DNA of 64,000 nt from Acholoe squamosa (GCA_949317995.1 OX439035.1:4020181-4084180); one strand, 5' to 3'. Numbered from the stretch's first letter, positions 23,848 through 33,790 are shown. The notes: generated by a model not told the origin, from the letters alone. Program-made: numbers and translations.

Positions 23848-26800
23848 TTAGGTCACTGCAGTCCTCTGGGCAATTCGGGGGCTGCGGCGAACGTATCTCC
23901 CCTTCTCGGATAGTTCTTTATCGGACCTGACAGTCTGAAGAGCTTTCTCTAGGTGCTTCTTAGCCTTAGAAACACCTTTCCTCTTCTTTTTGTCTTCACC
24001 TGCCGAGACTTTTTTAACTCCCCCACGCTTAATCGGTGTTGGCGTGGGTGTTACTGATTCGGAACACTTTTTGGGTCTACCCTGACCACGCTTCACTGTA
24101 GTGTTCTTTACCTGGTCTATTATGCGATTCTGATTCAGGATCCTTTCGGAACCTTCACCATACATTTCTGTGGAGGTCTCCCTCCCAGACCATCTCCTTA
24201 ATCTAGCCACATTTGACTTATAGAGTCGACCAAGGTCAGATTTAATAATTACGGTACAATCACTGATAATTTGTGTTATAGTAAAGGGACCGTCCCAATT
24301 AGACGCTAATTTTATGTGTCTAAGTGGTTCATGTAATCTAAGGACTCTGTCTCCGGATTGGAATTTCCGATGTTTTAGATCGGTATCGTATCCTACTTTC
24401 TGCCATTTGGCACTTTTCTCCAAATCAATTCGGACAGACTCATATGCTTTTCTAAATCTGTCTCTTAAACATTCCACAAAAACTACATGGCAAGGTAGTT
24501 CAGGGTCCATTCCTACGACTCCAAAAACTAGGTCAGCAGGCATTATCAAATCTTCTCCGAATACTAAAAGGTTCGGAGAACAATTTGTACTTGAATGTAC
24601 TGTACTATTATAAGCATGTGTCACAAAATGGCATTGCTCATCCCAGTCATCCATATGTTCATTAACGAGTGACTTTAGGACTTGGATGAGGGTTCTATTG
24701 AACCTTTCCACCAATCCGTCGCTTTGTGGTCTATACGGATTGGTTCTAGTCTTGCAAATAGCCAAGTACTCGCACATACCCTGCCAGAGATTTGATTCGA
24801 ATTCTCTGCCTTGGTCACTGTGTAACATTAATGGTACACCGAAGCTTAGTACCCAACCTTTTACAAAAGCTTCGGCACAAGTAATTGCTTTGTGGTCCGG
24901 TAGTGGAAATACTTTAGTGTATTTCGTATAATAATCACACACTACCATCATACAGGTATTATCATTAGCGGTTGTATTAAATCCACTAATAATATCTACC
25001 CCGATTCTTGCGAATCTAACTCCGAAAAGTTCTTGGGATAGGGGAAGTTTGCCCATCCCGGGTCCGGGTTTGTTTTTACAACAATCCGGACAGGTGGTTA
25101 CCCATCTTTGCAAGTCCCGTGTCATGCCAGGCCAATAGTATTTCTTGGAAAGTCGTGCTAGCGAGCGTTTCCTTCCGAAATGACCACTGCTCCGATGTCC
25201 ATGACAGAAGTACATAATGTCATGTCTCATGGCATGTGGTATCACCACTTGCATGATTCTACCACCATTATTACATGGCTTCCAACGGTATAACACGCCT
25301 TTCCGGACTTCAAGCTCGGTCCATTGAGCAAGAAACCTTCTCATTTCTCGATTTTCCAGAGAGACCTCTGGTCTAACTGGACGTATACCCTTTGGTACTA
25401 ATTGCAGTAGCTGTGCAGTTATCGAGTCAGCTTCCTGGAAATGTCGTATGTGATCCATAGACCAATCCAGTATACTGGCAACTAGGGGTACAAATGGTCT
25501 TCGAATCCCTGCTAACACTGCCTTATGAGCTCCACAATCAGTACAATCCGGATTATCACATTTCCGGATTGGTATTCGAGACAAAGCATCAGCATTTAAA
25601 TGCTTAACTCCGGGTCTATGCTGAATCTGTTGATGTTCAAGCCCATATTCGGATAAATGGGCTAGCCATCGGCCTAACATGCCTTCAGCATCTCGGAAGT
25701 TCAGTAGCCACCTTAAAGAGGAATGATCCGTACGCAAAGTAAAGTTCGTTCCCCATAGAAAATGTTTGAACTTCTTGGTATATACGACTACTGCTAACAA
25801 CTCTCTTTTGGTTGTGCAGTAATTGCGCTGGGTCTTGCTCAGTGTATTGCTGGCAAAGGCAATTGGCACTTCTCTCCCATTTTGGACTTGCGAGAGAGCT
25901 GCACCAATGCTATCATTACTAGCATCAGTATCCAGTATGAAATGATCCGTCTCATTCGGATATTGCAGTACGGGAGTACTCGTGAACAGGTCTTTTAGCT
26001 TTTGGAAAGCGGTTTCCTGTTCATGCGTCCAAGGAAATTTTTCCTTGGTACTTCCTGGAGTCCAGTTAGCTATTGCTTGTAATGGGTAACTGACTCTAGA
26101 ATAATTCGGAATAAATTCCCTGTAATAGGAACAGAATCCTAAAAAGGACCTCACTTCTTTGGGTGTTTTAGGTCTATTCCAATTCGTAACTGATTCGATT
26201 TTTTCCGGATCAGCCTTTATTCCTTCATCACTGATGATGCGGCCCAAATAATTTATGGACTTTCTAAACATGTGGCATTTCTTAGGTTTCAATTTGAGAC
26301 CATTTGAAATAATACGTTCTAGTACCATTTTTAGGTTATTAGAACATTCTTCGAATGTTTTTCCGAAGACAATGACATCGTCTAGATATACAAGACATCT
26401 TTTCCACAATAAATCACTTAGAATTGTTTCCATCATTGCTTCAAATGTTGCAGGTGCATTGCACAATCCAAACGGCATTACATTATATTGAAATAATCCA
26501 ATATGACTTGAAAATGCAGTTTTCTCCATATCTGAAGGGTTCATTCCCACTTGCCAATAGCCTGATTGCAAGTCTAGGATACAAAACCAACTGTTTCCTC
26601 CTAAGGAGTCAATGGTTTCATCTATTCTCGGTAATGGATACGAATTCTTTTTCGTTATTCCATTCAACTTCCTGTAGTCTATACAGAAACGGATAGTACC
26701 GTCTTTTTTTGTTACCATACACACAGGACTACTCCATGGACTATTAGAAGGGACTATTACATCCTGTTCCAACATCTTATTTATTTCATCCTCAGCTACT

Positions 26801-28050
26801 CTCTTTTTTGCTAAGGGTAACCGTCTATACGGTATCTTAAAGGGTTCGGCATCCCCAGTATCTATTTTATGTAATACCTTATTTGTCGTACCTAGTTTTT
26901 CACCAGGTTTGGCAAAGGCAGTATGATACTGACAGAGCATATCATAGAACTCTTTCCGGTGTTCCGGATCTTCTAATGAAGTTTCTTCATACAACTTAAG
27001 TAAGTCTTCCGAAATTTCATCATCTCCTGTTACCTTCTGTAAGCTTAGCTTGCTATCCGTTACAGTTTCCGAAAGGGTCACGTTTCCAAAAACTTGTCCC
27101 TTTTTCAAGTAGATAGTAGTGTTTCCAGTATTGGAGACAGGTACTACCGACCAGGATGCATTCGCTACTATCGTGTCTACAGAATTTAATCCAATACCTG
27201 ACAAAGTAACTACATCCGGTTCTATCACTGCAGGTTTGTTACGCATTGCAGGATCACTTCTTACAAGCACATCACAGGCTACTCCCGGAGGGATTCGCAC
27301 AGTGTGTGCCACACTAGCCATACTGCTCACTTGTCTCAGTGCACATCTAACCTTCACGGGGTACGGGTATCTCACACTCAACACTCCTGTTTGGGGTTCC
27401 AATACAGCACCATACAGGGATGCGAAATCTAACCCGAGTATCCCCTCATCTGCTATATCCGCAACGGTGGCGCTCATGACATAGTCATGTATACCATCTA
27501 ACTGTAGTCTCACACAAGTTCTACCATACGTTTGCAAGGTACTGCCGTCGGCCGTCTGAGCACTTCCTCCCGATTTGAGAGTATCATGTTCATCCGGTAT
27601 AAGGTCGTAGAACCCCTTGGAGATACAAGAGTGGCTAGCTCCCGTATCCACAAGGAATTCGGCAGACCTTCCGTTAACAGTAAGGCAAACATACCACCGC
27701 CTTCCGTTTAGAACAGAGGGCATGTCCGTGACAATCGGAACGTCATTTTTCACACCAGGAGTCAATCCACATCCTTTTAAGAATTCCAGACAAGGATGAC
27801 CCGGGGGCAGGTGGGCACCACAGACCTTGGCTAACGAATAGCCGCCTGCCTCGTTACTGATATTGGGTTTCCCCTGTGCTCCCATAGCACCTGTTATATC
27901 AGCTTCCCTAACCTTCCGGGTGTCTACAACCACCTCGGTGTTAGGCGATCTTGTTACTTCATGTGAACTATCATCACGGATGGTGATATCATGGCAAGAT
28001 TTGTCACTGGGATCCCCTTCTTTGCCCCTCGGGAGACCCCTCCTTAGTTT
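23848..28050 (-). CDS. pol: Pol polyprotein (protease, RT, RNase H, integrase)
   Basis: About 1400 codons in the -1 frame relative to gag. There is no nearby in-frame ATG: the stretch read from 27933 begins with GTG and the frame is open upstream to a TAG inside gag, so expression by frameshift is likely. Counting from 27933: aspartic protease with DTGAS at ~96 and ILGLDF later; RT with YLDD at ~514; RNase H with DTDAS at ~667 and the conserved E and D after it; integrase with an HHCC finger (CPDC at ~948), catalytic D in VDII ~979, HSDQG ~1036, VERFN ~1074; and a GPY/F-type module (DGPF) at ~1214. The tail is very basic and contains an AT-hook-like GQGRPKK. No chromodomain is seen. All catalytic residues looked for are present, so the enzyme set appears functional. 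It copies the RNA and inserts the cDNA. Confidence 0.96.
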   Translation of the reverse strand, partial: KLRRGLPRGKEGDPSDKSCHDITIRDDSSHEVTRSPNTEVVVDTRKVREADITGAMGAQGKPNISNEAGGYSLAKVCGAHLPPGHPCLEFLKGCGLTPGVKNDVPIVTDMPSVLNGRRWYVCLTVNGRSAEFLVDTGASHSCISKGFYDLIPDEHDTLKSGGSAQTADGSTLQTYGRTCVRLQLDGIHDYVMSATVADIADEGILGLDFASLYGAVLEPQTGVLSVRYPYPVKVRCALRQVSSMASVAHTVRIPPGVACDVLVRSDPAMRNKPAVIEPDVVTLSGIGLNSVDTIVANASWSVVPVSNTGNTTIYLKKGQVFGNVTLSETVTDSKLSLQKVTGDDEISEDLLKLYEETSLEDPEHRKEFYDMLCQYHTAFAKPGEKLGTTNKVLHKIDTGDAEPFKIPYRRLPLAKKRVAEDEINKMLEQDVIVPSNSPWSSPVCMVTKKDGTIRFCIDYRKLNGITKKNSYPLPRIDETIDSLGGNSWFCILDLQSGYWQVGMNPSDMEKTAFSSHIGLFQYNVMPFGLCNAPATFEAMMETILSDLLWKRCLVYLDDVIVFGKTFEECSNNLKMVLERIISNGLKLKPKKCHMFRKSINYLGRIISDEGIKADPEKIESVTNWNRPKTPKEVRSFLGFCSYYREFIPNYSRVSYPLQAIANWTPGSTKEKFPWTHEQETAFQKLKDLFTSTPVLQYPNETDHFILDTDASNDSIGAALSQVQNGREVPIAFASNTLSKTQRNYCTTKRELLAVVVYTKKFKHFLWGTNFTLRTDHSSLRWLLNFRDAEGMLGRWLAHLSEYGLEHQQIQHRPGVKHLNADALSRIPIRKCDNPDCTDCGAHKAVLAGIRRPFVPLVASILDWSMDHIRHFQEADSITAQLLQLVPKGIRPVRPEVSLENREMRRFLAQWTELEVRKGVLYRWKPCNNGGRIMQVVIPHAMRHDIMYFCHGHRSSGHFGRKRSLARLSKKYYWPGMTRDLQRWVTTCPDCCKNKPGPGMGKLPLSQELFGVRFARIGVDIISGFNTTANDNTCMMVVCDYYTKYTKVFPLPDHKAITCAEAFVKGWVLSFGVPLMLHSDQGREFESNLWQGMCEYLAICKTRTNPYRPQSDGLVERFNRTLIQVLKSLVNEHMDDWDEQCHFVTHAYNSTVHSSTNCSPNLLVFGEDLIMPADLVFGVVGMDPELPCHVVFVECLRDRFRKAYESVRIDLEKSAKWQKVGYDTDLKHRKFQSGDRVLRLHEPLRHIKLASNWDGPFTITQIISDCTVIIKSDLGRLYKSNVARLRRWSGRETSTEMYGEGSERILNQNRIIDQVKNTTVKRGQGRPKKCSESVTPTPTPIKRGGVKKVSAGEDKKKRKGVSKAKKHLEKALQTVRSDKELSEKGRYVRRSPRIAQRTAVT

Positions 28051-30941
28051 TCCTCTGTACTTACTCCAGAGACACTCTCCTGTCTACGAGGGACAGGTTT
28101 TTCAGCCATACATTCTGGAGCATAATGCCCCAGTTTCTGGCATCTGAAACATCTCCTCTGGGATTTGTCAACTCTTGGTCTCTTTAGAGCTTCTGTTAAT
28201 CCGGCTAATAATGTTTCCATCATGTTAGTCGGAGCAACAGTGGCTGCTACAGTTGGGTTCGCCGTAGAGGCTACACTGCCAGGTTGAGTTGATCCGGAAG
28301 CTGTTTTACCAGCAACTGATCCTCCTCTCCCTCTCGAATGTACTTTCCTATACCGCTTTTGTCGGTAATATTTTCCAGCTACATGCACTGAACCAATATA
28401 ATCTCCGTTTTCATCGGAGACATATTCATCATTCTCATCAACTTCATTCGATTCAACCGGAGCTAATTGGGAAGTATCGTATACCGGAGCAGGTGTACCT
28501 CCGTATTGGAATGGAGCTGCTCTTATTGGATTAGGTCCGAGACCTACCAGACGTTTCTTCATGTCATGTCCATCGATTGCTATGAACAGATCACTGAAGG
28601 AAGTGTCATCTTTCCAAGAGTCCCAGACCACTTGCTTGTGATCCGGATCACGCAATCCACTGTAGAATTGTATAAACAATTCTTGTAGATAACAATCATC
28701 ATCATGAGCCCAATTTGGACGTGCTTTCGAAAGCAAGTCCTGTAGCTCCAAACCAAAGACTTTGTGTGATTCTTTAGGTTTTTGTGTCCTCTTCTTAAAG
28801 CTTACCCACGGATCTTCTCTAACGATTGATCCGAAAAGGTATGCGGCACATTCGACCAATTGATCATAGGTACCATATATTCCGTAAGCTGCTCTCCATT
28901 GGTTGAGAGCTACTTTTCCGCCTTTATTTAACCAACAAATCAAATATGGCAGAGCTTCTTCTTTTGTCCAGCCACTACAATTGACTTCGTCAACAAAAGC
29001 TTGATACCTGTCCTTCCATGGATCATTAGAATCATATGGAGGGGGTATCCGTGCCTGCCTACGTGCCGGATTATTACATCCGCGTAGTCTATCTGCTTCT
29101 CGCATGCTCCAGTTCATGACTTCCATGCCGTCTGCTCCCTTTCGGTAGCAGTCAATGCCAAGGTTTTGTATACATTGGCTTCTATCAAAGATAGTTTGCA
29201 TCCCTGCAGGCATAGAAGTTCTCCTGTTAGGTTTCCTGCCATCTCCTCCTGATCCTGATCCTCCGAATCCGGATCCTCCTGGGCCGCCTGGAGGGTTTCC
29301 TCCTGGTGGACCATTATTATTATAGCCTCCAGATGAACCACCAGGGTATCCACTATTGTGACCGGTGTTTCCAGAAGAAGCATATCTAGGGTAAGAATCA
29401 TTTTGATTCCATCCCTGGTTATAGCTATTACCATTCTGATAATTGCCACTTCCCGATGGATTATAATTATTTCTATATCCATAGGAAGATGTTCTCGGTT
29501 GGTACGTACCGCCGTTGATATTGTTTTGTGGCGGATTTGGTCTCGGAAAACGTCCATCAGTAGGACCATTACCAGAACCTGGGGGTGGATTCGGTAATCT
29601 TGGTACTGCTGGTGTACTGTGGCCGGGTTGGGGGAAATATGAAGGTGGTGTCAACATATGTCTCATTGGTCCGGGTGCTCTTGGTTGTGCCACGGGTGAA
29701 TTATTATTATTCCCTGTAGCACCATCGTGAGTCGCTTTGATTTTGTGACTCAAATCTGGTATGGGTGGTGCTGGTCCTATCGTATCCAGCATTGGAACTA
29801 CTGGTTTAGATGCGGTTCCATTTACTGCAGCATTATCCGGTTTCTTATAGATTCCGGATACCACATTCTTGTCAGCCCCATCATCAACGAATGGGCTGTA
29901 TCTAATTGGGGTTGCATCTTTAGATGTCTTTCCCAACATTGTAGATACCACAGCTGGGTCTATATTACCTATAGTTAACTGGGCTGCTTCTACATATTTA
30001 TCTAGAGTTATTGCAGTGGTCTGCAATTCCTGAAGCTCATTCGTGAGTTTCTGTCTATCCTCCTCCAGTTGTTTGTTGTAAGCTATGATGCCTACCCGGA
30101 TGGTTTCATTATCTTCAGCTTGTTTACTGCACTGAAGTTTCAATTTATCCAACTCCTCCTGATAATGGCGAATTTCGGATTCGAATTTTGTCTTATCAAG
30201 GTTTAGTTGGTCGTTCGTATCTATGTATGTTTGGATACGAATGTGTCTATTATCATATTCTTTATTGAATGAATCTCTCATAGATTGAAGTTTTAGTTCT
30301 TCACTCTCGAGTTCTTTCATGTACTCGCTCCTTCTGGCTTCGAATTCCTTTCGCATGCCAGTTAGGTCCTCTTCCATTTGAAGTTTTTCATGCAATACTT
30401 CATCCTTAGCTTTGACCAAGGTATTTAAATTCTCGTTCAAAGTTACATAAGTTTCATTCAACAACAGGACATCCGGTCGTTTTAATTCTTCACCTTCCGG
30501 TACCGCATAGGTTAAGTCGCCATCTATAGCGCTATAATCTAATATTGGTAATTCGGGCCTGGGTAACCTATAAGGTAGTTCTCCGAATGTTACCCTTTTT
30601 CGCATTGGTGCCGGATGTTCTGGGTTAGTACTACCACCGACTTCGAACATCGAATCACATAATTCGTCAACAATTGAATGCTGGCCTATTAAGTTACTAT
30701 GTCTCTGTATGGACTGTTCGCGTCGTACAGAGTCTGGCAGATTCTCTTCACTATCATTATAGTGGGGTCCGGGATCTCTCCAGGATGCTGATTCTGCATC
30801 TTGTGAGTCCGAATGGGCTTGGAGCATTAGCGATCCATTTCCATTCTCTTGGGCAAGTGATTGCCCTGCTGGGTTAGCTTCCCTAAGGGTGTCTAACCCA
30901 TGTACTAGCCGTTCGGACGTTATAACGTCCGGGCTATACAC
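28044..30941 (-). CDS. gag: Gag-like structural protein with long coiled coil and zinc knuckle
   Basis: A frame of 965 codons from a GTG at 30941. It remains open upstream into the LTR, and the first in-frame ATG is at 30827 (residue 39, leaving 927 residues), so the true start is uncertain. Residues ~160-325 are charged, heptad-like and strongly coiled-coil-forming, which is unusual in Gag. Residues ~400-585 are Pro/Gly/Asn-rich and low in complexity. ~620-790 looks like a capsid domain (Trp-rich, helical). A CCHC zinc knuckle, CFRCQKLGHYAPEC, lies at ~930. It would assemble the particle and bind element RNA. It lies just downstream of the primer-binding site, and its TAA at 28044-28046 directly follows a candidate frameshift heptamer. 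It is about twice the usual Gag length. Confidence 0.92.
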   Translation of the reverse strand: MYSPDVITSERLVHGLDTLREANPAGQSLAQENGNGSLMLQAHSDSQDAESASWRDPGPHYNDSEENLPDSVRREQSIQRHSNLIGQHSIVDELCDSMFEVGGSTNPEHPAPMRKRVTFGELPYRLPRPELPILDYSAIDGDLTYAVPEGEELKRPDVLLLNETYVTLNENLNTLVKAKDEVLHEKLQMEEDLTGMRKEFEARRSEYMKELESEELKLQSMRDSFNKEYDNRHIRIQTYIDTNDQLNLDKTKFESEIRHYQEELDKLKLQCSKQAEDNETIRVGIIAYNKQLEEDRQKLTNELQELQTTAITLDKYVEAAQLTIGNIDPAVVSTMLGKTSKDATPIRYSPFVDDGADKNVVSGIYKKPDNAAVNGTASKPVVPMLDTIGPAPPIPDLSHKIKATHDGATGNNNNSPVAQPRAPGPMRHMLTPPSYFPQPGHSTPAVPRLPNPPPGSGNGPTDGRFPRPNPPQNNINGGTYQPRTSSYGYRNNYNPSGSGNYQNGNSYNQGWNQNDSYPRYASSGNTGHNSGYPGGSSGGYNNNGPPGGNPPGGPGGSGFGGSGSGGDGRKPNRRTSMPAGMQTIFDRSQCIQNLGIDCYRKGADGMEVMNWSMREADRLRGCNNPARRQARIPPPYDSNDPWKDRYQAFVDEVNCSGWTKEEALPYLICWLNKGGKVALNQWRAAYGIYGTYDQLVECAAYLFGSIVREDPWVSFKKRTQKPKESHKVFGLELQDLLSKARPNWAHDDDCYLQELFIQFYSGLRDPDHKQVVWDSWKDDTSFSDLFIAIDGHDMKKRLVGLGPNPIRAAPFQYGGTPAPVYDTSQLAPVESNEVDENDEYVSDENGDYIGSVHVAGKYYRQKRYRKVHSRGRGGSVAGKTASGSTQPGSVASTANPTVAATVAPTNMMETLLAGLTEALKRPRVDKSQRRCFRCQKLGHYAPECMAEKPVPRRQESVSGVSTEEN
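28047..28053 (-). promoter_or_regulatory. Candidate -1 frameshift site at the gag stop
   Basis: Minus strand G GAA AAC followed at once by the gag stop TAA. The pol frame is -1 and is open here. The heptamer is not of the strict XXXYYYZ form, but it parallels the known retroviral G GAU UUA class. Downstream GC-rich inverted bits (GGGGTCTCCC, GGGATCCC) could form structure. Overlap of the two frames is about 45 nt. Confidence 0.55.
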
Positions 30942-30953
30942 CAGAATTAACTG

Positions 30954-30965
30954 GTCACGGCACCA
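30954..30965 (-). other. Primer-binding site, tRNA-His type
   Basis: Minus strand TGGTGCCGTGAC, one base inside the 5' LTR end, is complementary to the 3' end of animal tRNA-His (...GTCACGGCA plus CCA). Twelve of twelve bases match the tRNA-His acceptor sequence as known. Confidence 0.75.
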
Positions 30966-30966
30966 G

Positions 30967-31344
30967 TGTAAGGGTTTGTGGCCTTACGGACCTGGGGGGG
31001 TTCGGGTCTTACGATTCGGAAAGAAAGAGTAAGACGGTATTCCAAGTGTATGCCAACGGTTAGGTTTATTACTTAATGCACACTCACGGCTGCCGAATGA
31101 TATCAAAGGGGCAGCTAATATTAAAAGACAGTGGTTTACATAGTGTGGAGGCCAGAAGGGCCTCTGACGTAGCGGCTGAGCCCTGGGCTTTATATACGGA
31201 CCCAGGTGTTCGTCGTCAGATGTCCCCACAGACCCGGATCGGTGCTGCCACCTATCCGGAACCTGAGGAACGTCCGACGACTCGACTCACCCGCCACGTC
31301 AGACGGTACCCAACTCCTATGGTTTAGTAAAGTGTACCTCTACA
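30967..31344 (-). repeat. 5' LTR
   Basis: Same 378-bp sequence as the 3' LTR. TATATAAAG at 31188-31196 and AATAAA at 31065-31070 (minus strand) define a likely promoter and R region. Transcription would run toward lower coordinates through gag, pol and ORF3. Confidence 0.97.
31188..31196 (-). promoter_or_regulatory. TATA box of the retroelement promoter
   Basis: TATATAAAG on the minus strand, roughly 150 bp into the LTR. The expected start is about 25-30 bp downstream, near 31160. Confidence 0.7.
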
Positions 31345-31579
31345 CTACCTTTCCCCATAGGAGCAACACCCTCCAGTGCACTTGACATTTCTATAACCAT
31401 TAGATATCGGAGAAGAATAATTCATGGGACCAGGGTTTAGCAGCCCACTGTACTTCTGAGTTTGATGCCAAAACGTGTATCTGAAATAAATGGAACAATG
31501 ATCTTTTGGCTTTAATTCATGTATTTATTTGTAAACATTTCCATTTCTTTTCGGGGGGTGTTTCAGTACACATGCAATA

Positions 31580-32272
31580 GCAAGGCCAATATGTCTATTA
31601 TTGACTTCAATTACGAAATGGAAGAAAAATTTGAGTTATGCATGCACAGTAGACTGCCTCTTACATGATGATAAAAGTACCGGACGTTACGTAACGTCCG
31701 GTACTTTATCAGAATTATTTCACATAAGCTGCTCTCACATGGAGACAAATGCTGATAGACACACATGTTTTTCACCAAAGTAGGGGATAATAGGTTCCTT
31801 TATATAGGTAATAACAAAAATATTGAAGCTTTATTTTTTCCATGTAATATAACTGATTTAGATTTAGGTACCGGACTTTACAAATTACAGATTTCCATTT
31901 TCAAAGACACATGATGAAAAATTCTCATTCAGTAACATGTCCAAACCTCATGGAAATGATACCTATAATCATATAAAATATAAAAAATAACTTTGGAATA
32001 CTCCAGATGTTATTTATTCAACACAGGACACTTGTAAAAAATACAAAAAGTCAAAAAAGAACAAATGTGGCCATTCTTTTCACTTTGGCAGGCTACAAGT
32101 CTGAGAGTTGTTGATGCATGACCACTTATTAACATTTTTCTGATAGCCCTAAGTGTCCTCTATCAAATGAGTCTATGCAAGACAAGATTAGTTCACAAAT
32201 TCTTTCTCTTGAGCCATATGAGTCCAAAATAACCCCAAAAACACTAAATCTACTGCTTTCTGGCGACCTGAC

Positions 32273-32274
<2 letters not shown>
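31580..32274 (-). repeat. Partial, inverted copy of the TIR element at 41404-42804
   Basis: The reverse complement of this stretch aligns along its length with 41556-42262. Shared text includes 'attgaagtcaataa', 'taggaggcagtct', 'cataggtatcatttccatgag' and 'gtcaggtcgccagaaagcag'. The right end runs into an (AT)n microsatellite. Confidence 0.8.
31674..31707. repeat. 34-bp perfect palindrome
   Basis: The half AAAGTACCGGACGTTAC is followed directly by its exact reverse complement, with the axis between 31690 and 31691. The related copy near 42144-42178 carries mismatches. It could extrude as a cruciform or mark a TIR-TIR fusion inside the element. Confidence 0.9.

Positions 32275-32336
<62 letters not shown>
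32274..32336. repeat. (AT)n microsatellite
   Basis: About 31 uninterrupted AT dinucleotides at the end of the inverted element copy. Confidence 0.97.
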
Positions 32337-32341
<5 letters not shown>

Positions 32342-32548
32342 TGGGGAAAATATATCCTGTAGGTTTGTTTGTAGGTTCAAAATCTATCATTTAGAATGTA
32401 AATAAATTCCTGACAAGGAATATGTAAAATATAACTTGGAGTTCTAGGGAATTTACTCTCAACATCCTCTCAAAATCTTAAAATCAATAGGATGTACCCA
32501 AAAAAAATGGAGCTTTTTAAGTGAACAAATCTAGCTAGTCAGACCTTA

Positions 32549-33790
32549 TACCGTATTCGACATAATTAGTGCACAGTGCGCTTAAAAAATATATTCACCT
32601 CTACAACATGAAATGAAATTTAATTCTAATAAGCGCACATCCAAAGGGTCATTGACCCATGGTGATATAGGTGCAACAGGCTGTTCTATCCACATCCAAC
32701 ACACAGCCATGCAGCATGATTCGACACCTTTGAGGGTGGGGATGTGCTACATGCAGCTATTCACACCTACAGGTGTTGCGGCCCATGCAGGTGTGAAGTA
32801 TGGGCAGTTATCGGTACAATTTACCAGCTAAACAATTGCAGGTATTTTAGATATCCCAAACCATAAATTTCCAAGGATATGCTAAAGATGGGGGTGTGCG
32901 CTTATTAGAGTATGTGCGCTAATACCGTAATCTCCCGCGTGTAAGGCGCGTCTTATGCAAGAGGTTTTAGTTCTTTCTGGATCCGCAAGGGGGAGATTAA
33001 GACCTCCATTTTGATATCTTACATCCCATACAGGGGGAGAGCCCAGTGCTTTGGCGCCACCTTGTAGCAGACTAGAGTATGACCATGTCTGACCGAGCTA
33101 GAAGGCAATGAAATGGTCAAAGCATGGCACAGTAGAGACATCATGTGAGTGGCATGGGAACTAAGCAAACATGAAATTTACCAGAAATGACTTCACTGAG
33201 CTCATATTAGTGGTAATTGAAATATCTTTCTCACTCTCTAGGAGTGGTGCTCCAATGTTCTCTACTGCACCCCCTCATACATTAGATATTGAAATAATTT
33301 TCACAAATAGTAGATTTAATGGATCTTAACTCAATTATTTTTATGAAATGTTCAAAGTTGACCTTTAGAACAACCCATTATCAACTGAAACAGGATGGAT
33401 TTCTCCATACTGATACAGTGAAATGCAGCTAAACTGGACCCATTTCATGAAGTGAAGTATATTTGATGTAAATGTATCACGTGTTAATATAGCAGAATTG
33501 AGGTATTTCCTCATGCATACTGAGCTATACACACAAATATGAATGTTATAGTTTCCGCTAGATGGCGCCGAAGCACTGGTCCCCCCCTGACTCCCATATA
33601 ACCTCATCAGCTGAATATGGGGTCCAGGGGGGGTCTGGGGGGTCCATGGTTTTTTGAATTTTCAAAATCCATTCAGTAGAACAAAAGTTATGAATCTTTT
33701 ATTTTTCTGGTCAAATCTCTAAACTCTAGGTGTACCTTATAGGCGGGCTGCGCCTTAAAGGCGGGAGATTACGGTACGTCGAATATTTAG
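32549..33790. mobile_element. Outer TIR element split by a second TIR element
   Basis: The left end is TACCGTATTCGACATAATTA followed by GTGCACA. The right end, after removing the inner element, reads in reverse complement as TATTCGACGTAATTAGCGCACA. The match supports one element whose right arm was hit by the inner insertion at 32923-33776. No ORF. Confidence 0.6.
32923..33776. mobile_element. Inner TIR element (TACCGTAATCTCCCGC family), nested
   Basis: 854 bp with ends TACCGTAATCTCCCGC-GTGTAAGGCGC on the left and, reverse-complemented, TACCGTAATCTCCCGC-CTTTAAGGCGC on the right: 16 of 16 outer bases are identical. A TA may be the target duplication. It is non-coding. It sits in the right arm of the element starting at 32549. 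Confidence 0.8.

Larger units (their letters stand above)
18505..31344 (-). mobile_element. Ty3/Gypsy LTR retrotransposon, 12.84 kb, apparently intact
   Basis: Two 378-bp LTRs, identical by eye, flank three long minus-strand ORFs. LTR ends follow the TG...CA rule. The flanks show a CTAC target duplication (18501-18504 and 31345-31348), or ACTAC if the terminal LTR base is shared. A primer-binding site and a polypurine tract lie where expected. Pol domain order PR-RT-RNase H-integrase places it in Ty3/Gypsy (Metaviridae-like); the clade is not determined. Identical LTRs and open ORFs indicate a recent and possibly active insertion. At 12.84 kb it is long for the group because of a long Gag, a third ORF and 1.5 kb of 3' untranslated sequence. 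Confidence 0.97.

Noticed and set aside
20690..30880. Plus-strand frames of 60-202 codons inside the retrotransposon
   Set aside because: Antisense shadows of gag, pol and ORF3; none has a domain.
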